The notes: generated by a model not told the origin, from the sequence alone. A stretch of 64,000 nucleotides of DNA from Siphonodentalium dalli (GCA_032622095.1 CP136061.1:129094754-129158753), one strand, 5' to 3'; counted from the stretch's first letter, positions 1 to 12,500 are shown. Translations and numbers: made by a program.

Positions 1-481
1 TTCTTCTAAGCAGTCTGGCTTGTCAACAAATTGTAATTTCTCTTTAGAAGTGAATAAATTTTGAATATCTGGCATGTCAAAAGTGGCAGAGATAGGGATT
101 TATCACTTTTGCTTTTGCTTAACATAAACTCCTAAACATATCCTCCAAAATCACTAAACCGTTGGATCTCACAGTGAGAGGTCCTTGTGTGAATAGGGAC
201 AGAGTTAAGAGATTTAAAACTACTCCTCCCCCACCCCAAATACTTTAACCCTTTCTTATGACAAACTATTTGAGCTTTTGATTTCAAGTTGGGTACTGAT
301 ATATGGATTCCTGTGATCATATCTTTGACAAATTATCAGTTTAATATAGCTAATCGCTATCACCAAGGTATGGGTTAAACATCTGCCGATCGTGATCGAC
401 CTCTCATTCATCTTCATAGTATGTTGACCTATGAAACTGATTTTGACTATTTCATCTAAACTCATTCATTTACTTATCAGT
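1..481. other. AT-rich gap, no feature recognised
   Basis: No coding signal or recognised repeat is seen here. If the exon at 1137-1250 is real, this is intronic sequence of the same gene. Confidence 0.4.
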
Positions 482-637
482 TAACCTCCCATAGCGAGCC
501 TCACATATATAAGAGAATACACTGGCTTACAAGGTCAAGGAAATATTGTTAGACCAATGTATTCTCTTATATATGCAAGAATGCATTGGGACAGGGTTTT
601 CGCAATATTTCAGGAAGCTCCATTCACAGAACGGTTA
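482..637. mobile_element. Family B MITE, 5'-truncated
   Basis: Contains the family B core: a hairpin ending in CTCCCATAGCGAGCC, TATATAAGAGAAT arms, a GTCAAGGAAATATTGTTAG linker and a terminal ACGGTTAA. The left TTAACCCTTTC end is missing. Confidence 0.7.
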
Positions 638-797
638 AAAAGATCACTAAAATTTAAACTTGCAATTCGTGATTAATCAATTATATCCTTACTGAGAGAC
701 TGCCCTTTCTGGTTTATAATATATTTTTTTATAATTTGTGACCAGTACATTAATATGGCTACCCCTTTGCCTGTCCAGGTGCATATGTAAGGAGTTT

Positions 798-1056
798 TTA
801 ACTCTTTCATGACAGTAGCTGCGCTGGTGGAGCTTTAAAGATCCTGTGCCAGTGAATTATCTTATATATGCGAGTCTCCCATAGGGAGCCTCACATATAT
901 AAGAGAATGCACCGGCATACAAGGTCCAGGTATATATTGTTAGGCCAATGCATTATCTTATATATGCGAGGCTTCCTATGGGAGACTAGCATATATAAGA
1001 GAATGCATTGGCACAGGGTTTTCGCAAAATTTCAGGAAGGTCCAATCATTGATTAA
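798..1056. mobile_element. Family B TTAA MITE, full length
   Basis: Begins TTAACTCTTTCATGAC and ends in a diverged ATTGATTAA. It holds both hairpin modules, each an inverted repeat of ATTCTCTTATATATGCGAG type around a CTCCCATAGGGAG tip. TTAA flanks and CCC...GGG ends in the family fit piggyBac-type or Kolobok-type mobilisation; no transposase is present. Confidence 0.75.
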
Positions 1057-1136
1057 ATCCCATCTCTAATTAAAATTCACTGTTTTAGATATTACTTTGA
1101 TACAATCATCCTCTTTAACAATTTCTTTGATTTCAG

Positions 1137-1250
1137 GATTTTGCTGCCTCAAACTCTTACATCGTTAGTAAAGACAGTTGCCGAAAGCTACAGAAGCAGT
1201 TAGAAAGCATCACATTGTCACTCCCGGATGACTTACAAACTGTACTCAAG
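1137..1250 (+). CDS. Putative internal exon of an unrecognised gene
   Basis: A 38-codon stop-free segment follows a good acceptor (CTTTGATTTCAG) and is followed by CAAG|GTTTGA, a weak donor. It is phase 0 at both ends. The peptide is hydrophilic and helical in character, beginning DFAASNSYIVSKDSCRKLQK and ending LPDDLQTVLK. It joins in phase with the proposed terminal exon at 13034-13252 across an 11.8-kb repeat-filled intron. If the donor is not used, the protein would instead end two codons later at TGA (1254). I do not recognise the family. The link between the two exons is inferred from strand, phase and peptide character only. Confidence 0.4.
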
Positions 1251-1331
1251 GTTTGACCTTCACCACATGGAAGGTCACGTCTGCTCACTTCCTGTTCATT
1301 CAATGTCCTCTGGTGGGACATGTCTTCCTGT

Positions 1332-1434
1332 GCTTTCCGATGAATGGCAACAAGCCATATTTCCGACTAAATCCTGAAAAGTTACCCATAATTCTGCTGT
1401 GGTTAAGGAGTCGATTACTTAGGGCATTATTGTA
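1332..1434. mobile_element. Family A MITE, single arm
   Basis: Only the right arm of the palindrome is present, from GCTTTCCGATGAATGGCAAC to the terminal GGGCATTATTGTA. The left arm is lost. Confidence 0.8.
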
Positions 1435-1925
1435 CTCCTTGTGAAGTGTTCAAAAAGAATCTCCTTTGGTTAATGAAGAATTAAAACCAAAAAATTATAC
1501 TATATAAGCTTATATAACTTATATTTCATGGTGTGCAATACCAATATTAACCATCTATCTTAAACCATCTCTTCCTAACTTATTGTAGTAAATTTGGTTG
1601 ACTTTAGTTGATAATCGGCAATGCAGTTTTGTTCAAATATTCCTGGTTCCCGATTATATATATCTAACACATATTGTGTTAATCTTGAAAGAAGCATGTC
1701 CTATTTAAAATGGCAGCCTTCTTCTTCCAAGAGTCAACTTTCTGCCATTATTTATCAATATAGCTTAAAGTTTAGTCTTCCACTTTGAAGATGCAACATT
1801 AAGCAATCTATTTCTAGAATAACACTGCAATAACATGCTATTGATATGCAGAGGAAAGTCAGAATTTCTAAATTTCGAATCTTTGCTCTTGATATTATGC
1901 AATTGCAAATTCATTAAAATGTCAT
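1435..1925. other. AT-rich gap
   Basis: No coding signal and no recognised repeat. Confidence 0.4.
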
Positions 1926-2370
1926 CATAATCAGGCCTGAGAATATGGTGCCGGACTTTTTCAGAATAAGGTTCCCAGAGGGTGAATTCAGTGATGCTAC
2001 CTTTCATCCTCTGCATGGACTCATCTGCTATGGGGGATCTAGACTCATATTTAAGTTCCCAGATGGTGAATATTGTGATGTACACCCATTGGGCACCTCG
2101 ATTATGCAATGTGTCTTCTACCAATTTGGGGATATAGAGAAACTAAACTAAAAAAAAAGAATCTTTGTGAAGAAGTTTCCAAAGAAACTAAAAAAACTTG
2201 TTAATTTGATAATAAAGATACTTTCCAGAGAATTTCACCAGAATGAGGTCCCCAGAGGGTAGATTTAGTGATGCTAGCCCACTGTGCAGGGTAGCGTCAC
2301 TAAATTCTCCCTTTGGAGACCTCATTTTGCAAATATCCGGCACCTTATTCTCACGCCTGATCATAATTCA
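1926..2370. mobile_element. Family D element, diverged
   Basis: Has both terminal hairpins with the diagnostic CCAGAGGGTGAATT motifs and the middle segment with CACCTCGATTATGCA and GGGGATATAGA. The ends differ from the family (GGCCTGAGAATATGGTGCCG instead of CAAGCCTG), so this is a subfamily. Confidence 0.7.
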
Positions 2371-2866
2371 TGTTACTGTTGGAAAGATTTATGACTATGT
2401 CATGGTGAATGAAGTCTGATTTTAAGCTTTCATTCATGGACATTATCCTAAACATAATTTGCAGTGACCTTCTCAATTGAGTTTATATAGGACAATGTGC
2501 CCGAGGTCTGTTTTCTCAAGGTCTAAGTATATTAGCTATACAATGACAGGATGAGATATTGAATACAAGTCCATCATATTCTACTTCAAATTTACAATGA
2601 TATCCCCAAATTCCCAGACCAACTTCCTCAAAATAATGTCTTGAGATTTAAGAACATGTCTGGTCATGTGTCAGTATAGGTACTACCATATGATCCATGC
2701 TATTAATTTAGTCTCTATCATGGGCAAAAATCTGCAAATAGAGGCACAAAGTTCACAGTTTAACAGTAAATATAAAACATGAAGTGACAAATTTATCCCT
2801 AGGAAGTTGTTTATTTAATTTTCTGAGAATTTCCCACTTTTTGACCTAATCAATTTCCAAATGACC
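2371..2866. other. AT-rich gap
   Basis: No supported gene or repeat. Confidence 0.4.
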
Positions 2867-3083
2867 TACAGTAATGCCCTAATTAATTTACTCTTTAACC
2901 ACAGCAGAATTATGGGTAACTTTTCAGGATTTAGTCGGAAATATGGCTTGTTGCCATTCATCGGAAAGCTCTCAGTGAGAGCTTTCCGATGAATGGCAAC
3001 AAGCCATATTTCTAACTAAATCCTGAAAAGTTACCCATAATTCTGCAGTGGTTAAAGAGTCGATTAATTAGGGCATTACTGTA
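2867..3083. mobile_element. Family A palindromic MITE
   Basis: Nearly perfect palindrome of about 217 bp. It begins TACAGTAATGCCCTAA, ends GGGCATTACTGTA, and has the centre CTCTCAGTGAGAG. CAGT ends with a TA target are characteristic of Tc1/mariner-type MITEs. Confidence 0.9.
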
Positions 3084-3390
3084 CCAGGTATCAAATCATA
3101 ACTATGTCATTTTGTTCTAAACCATTCATAAAGTTATAATCGGGCTTGCGGTGAAAATAACATATTTTTTTATGAGATTGCATCTCATGCTCTGAAGCAT
3201 CATGATTTTATCGCATACGACTGTATAAATATTCATCATTCACCTTAACCTCTTCACTGATAAATTAACCTTTTCTAAACTAAATGGATTCTCCCATTCA
3301 GTTATAAAAGTACATTGGAATAGTCCATTATTCATCTGGAGGGATATTCACGTAATATTTAAAGCAGACAACAGACTTCTTGGAAGTTTT

Positions 3391-3632
3391 TATATCCCCT
3401 AATTTGCAGAAGATAAAATCATAAGCAAGGTGAATAATTGGTGAACATCACCAACTTCAACTGGGAACTTCATTCTGATCCTAGGTCTCACATAGCAGTT
3501 GAGGCCTAAGCAGAATGAGGTTCACAGAGGGTAAATTTGGTGATGCTAGCCCACCATGCGGGATAGAGTCACTAATTTCACCCTCTGGGGACTTCATTCT
3601 GCAAATGACAGACACACTATTTGCAGGATTTC
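3391..3632. mobile_element. Family D element, partial
   Basis: Right half of the family: TATCCCCTAATTTGCAGAAG, GTGAACATCACCAACTTC, then the terminal hairpin ending GACAGACACACTATTTGC. The left hairpin is absent. Confidence 0.75.
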
Positions 3633-4283
3633 TCCCATGGACCATTCTTTGAAAAGTTGAAGTACTTTTTTTTTCCAATAGACAATTTTGAGTGCTCTAA
3701 ATGAATACCAGCTGATTTTTTTATTGCGCTGCAGTAGGTCTGTGTTTGGTATGGACATATAGCACACATTGTGAAATTTTACCTCCATACTCAGTACTGC
3801 CGAGCACCTCCAAGCCAGCAAAGAAGTCTCTCTTGTATCGAGTATACCTGTATAGCAGTGAAGAGGTTAACCTACCATCGGGTTACATGGTTAATGATTT
3901 GTTTATGCAAAAATAAAATTAATCTTGTTTGTTATATTTGAGATGTACATGTAACTCTTAATGGAGTACACATTGCATTGAATAGGATTTATGAAAATAA
4001 TATCACCCTGAAACTGCATGTAACAACCCATGCAATTTAATTTCACTATATTTTAATGTATGCGTATTCTGCATTTACCAACAACTATAGATTATAACCT
4101 TTTCGGCCAGAACCAATTATTTGCATAATTTTATGACCTGTGAGAACAAGAGTTGACATTTCTGTCAGAATTGTTAATTCTAAATAATCTTTCTTCCTCT
4201 GCCATAATGCCATTTCTTCCTACCTCTTACATGTATTATGGTTGTCAGGTGCTATTGGTAGCACTCATATTCAATATAGTATA
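3633..4283. other. AT-rich gap
   Basis: No gene or repeat recognised. Confidence 0.4.
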
Positions 4284-4543
4284 TACAGTAATGCCCTAAG
4301 TAATCAACCTCTTAACCACAGCATAATTATGGGTAACTTTTCAGGATTTAGTCGGAAATATGGCTTGTTGCCATTCATCGGAAAGCTCTCCCTGAGAGCT
4401 TTCCGATGAATGGCAACAAGCCATATTTCCAGCTTTCAGATGAATGGCAACAAGCCATATTTCCGACTAAATCCTGAAAAGTTACCCATAATTCTGCTGT
4501 AGTTAACTAAGTTAAGAGGTCGATTACTTAGGGCATAACTGTA
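4284..4543. mobile_element. Family A palindromic MITE with internal arm duplication
   Basis: Full copy with TACAGTAATGCCCTAAG and a GGGCATAACTGTA end. About 37 bp of the right arm (GATGAATGGCAACAAGCC...) is duplicated next to the centre, consistent with slippage at the hairpin. Confidence 0.88.
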
Positions 4544-5334
4544 GCTAGGACTCATTATTCAACATATTTACAGACATTTTGCTTGAAACAAAATAGATTT
4601 TACACAATCAATTCTTTTAGTGCATTCACAAATTTGTTCGATTTGAAGCAAATTAATTATTACACTGTCTTAACGTTTTAGTGCTAGGGAGACCAGGTCA
4701 GCCCTAAAATAAGTAAGTCACATTTTGAAACTTTATATTTCTAGTAAAATTTGTCACGGATTTTTTTTTTTTTTTTTATATGGCAACTTAATTCTTTTAC
4801 AGATAATTGTTGTTGAATGAGTTAAATTATCTCCATTTATATTAGAATTTATGCACTGCCTTACACGTAATCAAATTTGCCCTACTATTTTAGACTGCGA
4901 ATTTAAAACGGAGCGAAAAATAGAATGACATCGGAGTTTATACCAAACCACAGGGAAAATAAGAGGGCCTTGTTAATGAGTTACATACAAAATGGATGGT
5001 TGGACGAATAGGAAACCAATCTGAACACCATTATTCATATGTAAAGCGATAATTCATGGTAATGCACATATTACAGACTGAAGTTGTGCGAAAGAACGTC
5101 TCCATATCCGCAACCCTGGAGTGACACCGTTGTCATACAGTCTGAGATAGCTATATGTCTAATCAACTATTTAAAATACATGCAGCCAGGTACAAATGTA
5201 TCAGCTGGAACAATTAAGAACTGAAATTGTCGGCAGATGCAAGACTTTTATGAAAAATATTTTTGTCAGTTTTAAATTCGCACAGAATGGTGCACGAACT
5301 CAAAGTGCGCGATTACAAAACTAGTACTGCAATT
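4544..5334. other. AT-rich gap
   Basis: Only a poly-T run near 4760 is notable. Confidence 0.4.
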
Positions 5335-5549
5335 TTAACCCTTTCAGTGCCAAGTCCGATTTTTGTATCAACCCATATTTCCTTGATAATTTTTCAAATT
5401 TATAGATTATAATAATGTGATACATTGATGGAAGGCGCTCTTAGAGCTCTTTCCATCAATGTATCACATTTTTATAATCAATAAATTTGAAAAATGATCA
5501 AGGAAATATGGGTTGATACAAAAATCGGACTTGGCACTGAAAGGGTTAA
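5335..5549. mobile_element. Family H palindromic TTAA MITE
   Basis: Near-perfect palindrome flanked by TTAA, beginning TTAACCCTTTCAGTGCC and ending GGCACTGAAAGGGTTAA. Its arms hold CAACCCATATTTCCTTGAT and meet at CGCTCTTAGAGC. It shares the CCCTTTCA terminus with family B. Second copy at 55974-56210. Confidence 0.9.
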
Positions 5550-5812
5550 ATACGAGTAAGGTATGAATCTAGGTCTGTTATAATCTTGGCATTGAGAGTA
5601 GATACAATGGGTTTAAGCTGGCTAATTGTTGGTTAATTTCAACATCGATGGTTATGGCAAATTTTTCAGAAACAGAATCAAAGATACACATGTACAACCT
5701 CAAGTGTGTAGATTCATCAAAAAGATAGAGCACTTATCTAGTGCAAATACAGAGAATGATACTATTAAAGAAATTTTTGACACTTCCTGGTTTTCAAAAG
5801 AAAGTCCATATT

Positions 5813-6166
5813 CAAGCCTGCAAATATTGTGTCTGTCATTTGTAGAATGTGAATTTAGTGTTGCTATGCTGCAAGGCAGGCTAACATCACCAAATTCACC
5901 CTCTGGGAACCTTATTCTGCTTAGGCCTCAACTGCTATGGGAGGCCGAGGATCAGATTAAATTACAACAGTTGAAGTTGGTGATGTTCACCCATAGGTCA
6001 CCTCGATTATACATTTTATCTTCTACAAATTAGGGGATATAGAAACTTTCCGGAAGGGAAAAAGTTACTAAAAACAATGCTAATTTGAGATTATAGATTC
6101 TTCCCAGAAGATGAGGCCTAAGCATAATGATGTATGTATATGACAGACGCTATTTGCAGATTTGTA
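5813..6166. mobile_element. Family D element, internally deleted
   Basis: Left hairpin (CAAGCCTGCAAATATTGTG, GTGAATTTAGTGTTGCTATG) and the middle segment are present. The right end collapses to GACAGACGCTATTTGCAG without its hairpin. Confidence 0.75.
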
Positions 6167-6312
6167 CATGTTCTCTACCAAAGTGAATCTATTTGAAATA
6201 ATAAACCATTGAATGTACTAGATTGCAATATTAGCTTTCTGTTTGTCGAATTGTTATAAGGATTCAATTACAGTACTGTTTTTAATTAATTTTCTTAGAA
6301 AGTATTATTATT

Positions 6313-6505
6313 TTAACCCTTTCATGATGGGAGCTGCGATGTTGCGGCATTAAAGATCATGTGCCAGAGCTTTCTCTTTATATATGCGAGTCTCCCAATC
6401 TGGCTTACAAGGTAAAGGTAAATATTGTTAGGCCAATGTATTCTCGTATATATATGCACAGGGTTTTCGTAAAATTTGAGAAAGCTCCAGTCATGGAAGG
6501 GTTAA
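6313..6505. mobile_element. Family B TTAA MITE, internally deleted
   Basis: TTAACCCTTTCATGATGG ... ATGGAAGGGTTAA. One hairpin arm pair is deleted after GTCTCCCAATCTGG. Confidence 0.8.
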
Positions 6506-6611
6506 ATGTCAGTTTACAATAAATTCAAATCAGTGTCATCAAACCTTTGTAATTCCTAGCTGGGAGGAACTAAGATTTCTACAAAGGTGAAAAAATCACC
6601 TCTGAGCCATC

Positions 6612-6841
6612 TTAACCCTTACAAGATGAGCATCCTGAAATGTTGCGAAAACCCTGTGCCAATACATTCTCTTAATATTCTAGTCTCCCATAGGGGGAGC
6701 CTTGAATATATAAAAGAATACATTGGCCTAACAATATTTACCATGCGAGGCTCCCTATGGGAGACTGGCATTTATAAGAGAATGCACTGGCACTGAATCT
6801 TTAGTGCTGCATGAGTGCAGCTCCCTTCATGAAAGGGTTAA
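6612..6841. mobile_element. Family B TTAA MITE
   Basis: TTAACCCTTACAAGATG ... CATGAAAGGGTTAA. Both hairpins are recognisable; the linker between them is shortened. Confidence 0.82.
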
Positions 6842-7512
6842 ACATATCTTGACACAAGACATTCAGTACTTCTATATATATCCATCAAAATTCATTCCCC
6901 AAACAAAACAAAAAATTATTATATTACTTCATATTATTCATTCTTCTTACTGTTTTAGTGTGATAATTCTGTCTCATTGATAATACCAAAACAGTCTTTT
7001 CCATGAGAGGGATAGTGTGAGAGCAGAAATTTGCACATGTCATGTCGACCACAAGTGCTATATGCAAGTACAAATAACAAATGAATAGTTTTAAACAGTA
7101 TTTTGAAATTACACATCAATCACAAAGTTAATTTATATTTTGATAGCAAGCAAATATTGAAGATAACTTCAGATTGGTGTTGAAGGCATTTTATATGTCG
7201 CATCAAACATGGTTCAGGCTAATTTTGCCTGTTTCAATATTAGCACGTCTCTCTGCGTCTCTGGCACATTTTATGCATGTTTGATTTATAATGTCGAGCC
7301 AGCTGGCAGATGCCATGATTGTATATTTTGAATAATGTTAGCATTTCTGATACAAAATTCTCTCTGTTATAAATCTTTTTCATTGGGAAGTTCACGAAAA
7401 TACGCAATGATATTTAGCATCTTCTGACAATACACTATCAAATGGCACTAATTGTGTCTTTATAATACATCTACAGCAAATTCATGCGTGTCACCGAACA
7501 GCAACCTTCAAT
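6842..7512. other. AT-rich gap
   Basis: No gene recognised. GTCGAGCCAGCTGG near 7293 resembles sequence in the 7640-7925 segment. Confidence 0.35.
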
Positions 7513-7625
7513 GTACAGTGAGAGCTTTCCGATGAATGGCAACAAGCCATATTTCCGACTAAATCCTGAAAATTACCCATACTTATGCTGTGGTTAAGGA
7601 GTAAATTATTTAGGGCATTACTGTA
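7513..7625. mobile_element. Family A MITE, single arm with both ends
   Basis: GTACAGTGAGAGC joins directly to one arm and ends GGGCATTACTGTA. It looks like a deletion from the left terminus to the palindrome centre. Confidence 0.8.
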
Positions 7626-9215
7626 TACTGACAATGGTCAAGGGTCAACACATCTGACCCAACACTTTTATACGACATGCTAGACACTGGTCATGCTATG
7701 ACAATACAGATACCAAATGGTGACAATTTTTCCCGAATCAACTTGGCGAGACTTGTGTCTATCACGTCGTATAAAACAGCGTCGAGCCACAGACATATAG
7801 TACATCAGCACCAGACATGTAGCACGTCAGGTCATTCCAGAGAAATTATGACAAGCCAATTGCTTTTATATGTCATGCTCCAGTCAAGATTTCATAGCTT
7901 ATGTGCTGGGCACGAGATATAAAATGGGCCTAATTCATACCACTTGCTGCTCCAAAGTTAATATGTCATGACTAAGCTTAGTAAGCAAATGAGTGAGTGC
8001 AATTATTTAACTCATTAGTGCTGGAGGTGACGTGAGCAATTGCTATTGACTCATGGGAAGGACTGATCTAAGAATCCATAATTCTATGTCGGGTTTCCTG
8101 TAGGACTTCACGAAATGTTGAAAGCAATAACAGGCAATAATGTATTACATACCTAGAGCTTTATATATATGCATTAGTGTATTATTTATTCTTCCATAAA
8201 CTTCATGATAAATTTCTGAAGGTTTTTTTCCAGACAGCATGCTACATGTATCTCAATCTGATTTGACACCATAGAATTACCATTTATGAGATCATTAGAT
8301 CAGAACCCTTTGGTTGGATGTTTACGCTCTTATGATATCTATTTCAAAAGAAGCAGCTTCACAAGGTTTCGGGTTGTATTAGCTAGCAAGAAAACTTAAA
8401 ACAATTACCTCTAATTCTAAAGAGTGTTTCTGCTTTTGTGATACCAATAACAAACTGTTTGTCATCTTTGTTTGATAAAGACTTATTAGAGCTTTCTTTA
8501 TGATTTTTTGCCTGTTTTGTCCTACAAAACTTAAATGTTTTTGGCTCTTTATGATGCCTATAATTTATGATTGATGTTACTTGGTAGCAATTTTTAGTTT
8601 TGGAGCAAATTGAGCCAGAAATTGGTTCAAGACATTAGTCAGATTATTGTTAACTTGGTGTTGAATCAAATTGGTCATCTTTAAACATGTTTAAAATCTT
8701 TGGCTTTTTGCTCACTGAAGACACCATAATAGACTCATAGCTACCTCTATCATTTATAGGAAATCCTTGAAAAACAGCATGACAGGAACTTGCTGCATGC
8801 CACAATATGCCTTAATAGCCAGTTATTATATAAACTCTTGCTTTAAGAAATGGCTCATGTCTATGAAGTTGTAACAAACAAATTTGGAGGATAGTTGGGA
8901 GTGTCATCTTAAAGTTTAAATCTCATAGTTTGATCACATTTATGATGGTCATGATGGTCTAATGGAGATGGTGGTTTCTACATTCAGTGGCATTATTTAA
9001 CAGTGAATTTAACCTCTGTGCAGTTTTTTCTCCACCACTAAAACTGATAATGTCATGATATGGTCATAGATGCTAAAAGAACAACAATACTGAACCAATC
9101 CGTGTGCAAGAAATTTCGTCATGGTAGCTTTTTTAGGTTCATACTTTCTTCTGAGTTTTTTTAGATGTATTCAGGGTTCCAGGTTAATTTTTATTTAGAT
9201 TACAGTGTATGTATA
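7626..9215. other. Gene-free stretch
   Basis: 7640-7925 contains moderately GC-rich dispersed sequence with TATAAAACAG flanked by CACGTCG and CGAGCCACAGACAT. Related motifs lie near 47306 and 49375. The remainder is AT-rich without recognised features. Confidence 0.35.
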
Positions 9216-9660
9216 CAAGCCTGCAAACAGGGTGTTTGTCATTTGCAAAATGAGGTACCCAGAGGGTGAATTTAGTGATGCTATCCCACAAGGTGGGCTA
9301 GCATTATCAAATTCACCCTCTGGGAACCTCATTCTGCTTAGGCCTCAACTACTATGGGAGACCTAGGAACAGATTGACTTTCCCCAGTTGAAGTTGGTGA
9401 TGTTCACCCATTAGTCACCTCGATTATGCCCTTTATCTTCTGCAAATTAGAGGATATAGAAAGTTCCCAGCAGGGAAAAGGTAACTAAAAACAATGTTAA
9501 TTTTAGACTATAGATACATCCCAGAAGATGAGGCATAAGCAGAATGAGGTCCCTAGATGGTGAATTTGGTGATGCTAGCCTGCTGTGCGGGATAACATCG
9601 TTAAATTCACCCTCTGGAGATCTCATACTGCAAATGACAGACACCCTATCTGCAGGCTTG
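9216..9660. mobile_element. Family D element, reference copy
   Basis: Full 445-bp copy. Ends are CAAGCCTGCAAACAGGGTG and its inverse CACCCTATCTGCAGGCTTG. Each end carries a hairpin built on GAGGTACCCAGAGGGTGAAT, and the middle has CACCTCGATTATGC and AATTAGAGGATATAG. It has no coding capacity, and the transposon class is unclear. Confidence 0.85.
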
Positions 9661-10200
9661 ATGGCAAAATAACATGTTTGGAATGAGAATTGCTACAAAA
9701 AGATACTATTTTGTTTGGAATAGAATTCTATCCATTTATTTCATGTCATCTTGATATTATAGAGGGAAACCAAAATTCGTTTTGTAAATTTTTCAATAAT
9801 ATAAATACCTTTAGTTTACATGCCATATTTGGTTTTCAACAGAACAAAACAGAAAACGAAGTTAAATAATATTTATGTTGTTGCTGTAACTGAAAGTTTG
9901 GAATCTTGAATACATCTTCAATTTTAAAGATCAAACTTCATTTTCTGATTTGATTACACAGTATAAACACAATTGTGGTGATAACAAATTTATATATTAG
10001 TGATTTATATGTTTGTGATTTGGCGCCATTGTATTTATGCAATGTAACCATCAGGGAAGCAAGATTATTTCTTATGTATTCAATTGATAGAGTTCATAAC
10101 TGCACAGATGACTGAGATTACTAACATAAGGCTGATTTTATGTGTATCAAATCTATTTTTTAACTGTAGCTTGATTTTTAGTTTGTCAATGGCCAAAGAC
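9661..10200. other. AT-rich gap
   Basis: No gene or repeat recognised. Confidence 0.4.
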
Positions 10201-10210
10201 TTAACCCTTT

Positions 10211-11044
10211 TTAACCCTTTCATGACTGGAGCATCCTTGAAATTTTGCAAAAACCCTGTGCCAATGCATTCTCTTATATATGCGAGTCTCCCATAGGGAG
10301 CCTCGCATATATAAGAGAATACATTGGCCTAACATACAATGTAGGGCCATGCGAATCAATTTGATTCGATGCGAATCGGAATCTTTCATCTGATTCGATT
10401 CGATTCGAAATCGGCTGTCCTGATTTGAATTGTATCAAATCATTGGCACCAGTTGCATTCTCATTAATTCAACAGACCACATTGCTTTTTCGCATATAAA
10501 TAACATTGTCGTCGACCTGAGCTATACTATAGACAACCTTGCAACTGATCTAACACAATTTCATATATATGTCAAACTTGTGAACCCGATAGCTTTCTGT
10601 GTTCAATATGGCTTCTGAACTGTTTCATTATTGTATAACAGAGTTGGCCACAAAGAATTCGCACTTAATTTGTTAGACATGCATTTGATTCATTTAAAGA
10701 TCATATTTACATTGTATACTGACGACCATTTATCGTCGTTACGAAGTGAGCAAATTGATATTGGTATGGCTTCTGAGTCATGTATAATCGTCATCTTCAC
10801 TATTATTATGCCTTATGCAACGATTCGATTCGAAATTCGATGCGATTCGCAATCATTTGGCTGATTCGATTCGAGATTCGGTTCGAAATGAAAATGCCCT
10901 ATTCGCAGGGCCCTAGCCTAACAATATATACCTTGACATTGTAAGTCAGTGTATTCTCTTATATATGTGAGGCTCCCTATGGGAGACTCAGATATATAAG
11001 AGAATGCACTGGCACAGAATATTAAATGCTCATGAAAGGGTTAA
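10211..11044. mobile_element. Family B TTAA MITE interrupted by a hAT-type element
   Basis: TTAACCCTTTCATGACTGG starts the element after a duplicated TTAACCCTTT at 10201. The second half resumes at 10916 and ends ATGAAAGGGTTAA. The break coincides with the repeated octamer GCCTAACA. Confidence 0.88.
10342..10915. mobile_element. Non-autonomous hAT-type element inserted in family B
   Basis: 574 bp with inverted ends TAGGGCC-TGCGAAT. Subterminal arrays of GATTCGATTCGA-type motifs are typical hAT transposase-binding architecture. GCCTAACA lies at 10327-10334 and again at 10916-10923, a perfect 8-bp target duplication with 7 extra bases (TACAATG) at the left junction. Confidence 0.8.
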
Positions 11045-11339
11045 CTTATTTTTAATACTCAGCCCCTCTCCTTCAAGCTTTATAAATATTGTTATAATGA
11101 GGATTTAATCTCATTCTTGTTGTTACCTGTTACTTGTTATGTACATATGAATGTAAATATGATTTACTTGTAGCAAAGATATTTTTCGAGACCCACAATT
11201 CATCTCGAATTGATCGTAATTGTACAGGTGTGATTATCTTGAATGGATGCAGGTCATATCGTTAACTCATATCATTTTCTATCATTGCACATTTTATCAG
11301 GACCTTTTTACACAAGTCACTCTTTTCAGTATGTTTTGG

Positions 11340-11440
11340 TAGGGCCCTGCGAATTCGCACTTTTCCTATAGTCTGATATTGAATAAGGATGACGACGTTG
11401 ATAGTGAATCGAATCTCTAATCGAATCAGCAAGCCGTGTG
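11340..11440. mobile_element. Isolated hAT-type terminus
   Basis: TAGGGCCCTGCGAATTCGC followed by GAATCGAATCTCTAATCGAA matches the end and subterminal motifs of the 10342-10915 element. No partner terminus is visible nearby. Confidence 0.55.
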
Positions 11441-11566
11441 CACATTGTGTAGGTCCTCCAGTTTGGTTACGGTTTTGTTCCTATAACAAATATTTTTCCA
11501 AAAATTTACATCTAACCTGTTATTGAGCCTCACGATGACGTGCATAACAAGAGTGACGGAAAGCGT

Positions 11567-12500
11567 CTACGTCGCGGCTGCTCCCGAGTGCCGAATTCCC
11601 CAGAAATTATGCAGTACAACGTAATGTGAGAGAAACCCATAGTCCCTGTTTAACCCTTTCCGGATGGTGTCCATGTAGGTTATTAATTTCAACTCTACTG
11701 TTTTCCTTGCTCTCAGTCGTTTCAATCCTGCTCTGAGAACTCTGACCTCGAGGTCTTCCTCTGAATGGCGAGAAGAGTTAAAATGTTCTCCCACAGGCAC
11801 GAATATATTTTCTGATGTTATGTCATGCCAGTGTCCATTCATGCGGCCTCTGAGGGTTTGGCCCGTCTCTCCGGTGTAGATAAGCCCGGGACACTGTCTG
11901 CACGTCAGAGCATAAACAACACCTTCAGAGCTGCACGAGAATAACCCACTCGGTGTGATAGATTTCCCGGTACTGTTGGTCAGAGTTCCATTTGTCACAG
12001 AAGAGCATGTTGCACAATTCCATATTCCGCACGGGTATGTTCCGTTCTGTTGGTTGTTATGCAAGTTCTGTGCTCTAACTAGACTCTTTCGGAGGTTGTC
12101 GATATGACATTAAAGGTAATTCAGGGAAAATATCACGCAGTTTGTCATCATTTTGAAGCACACATTGTAGGTCCTTGGCGATAGTTTTTAGTTTTTGTAA
12201 TTTTGGATGAAATGTGACTACCAGTGGTATTTTTGATGGAGTATTCTGATGGTTGTCGTCAGAATTATACTGAAGTAGTTCCACCCTGTCCTTGACAACT
12301 GCTTTTTTTATCTCCCTGTTTACAACTCTCTGCTTATATCCCAGGTTGACGAAGTTCTGCTGAAGATGCCCGATTTGTATGTCCCGCGTTTTCGAGTCAC
12401 TGCATATCCTATTATAACGTAGAGCTTGGCTGTATATGACGGACGATTTAGTGTGATCGGGGTGGAAACTGTTCAGGTTCAGGTAAGTAAATTTGACCTT
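11567..12500 (-). pseudogene. Truncated Penelope-like retroelement (GIY-YIG)
   Basis: Reads on the minus strand from 12500 down. The 5' part has SFHPDHTKSSVIYSQALRY and a following R-I-C-S motif, the conserved block after the reverse transcriptase palm in Penelope-like elements. After LVRAQNL come a Cys-rich linker and VYALTCRQCPGLIYTGETG, the GIY-YIG endonuclease signature, with R and H residues downstream as expected. The catalytic reverse transcriptase domain is absent. The two parts lie in different frames: the upstream frame stops at a TAG near 12075 while the LVRA motif is in the next frame, so at least one frameshift is present. It is 5'-truncated at 12500, exactly where an inverted 3' UTR copy begins. 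It lies inside the proposed 1251-13033 intron in antisense orientation. Confidence 0.88.
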
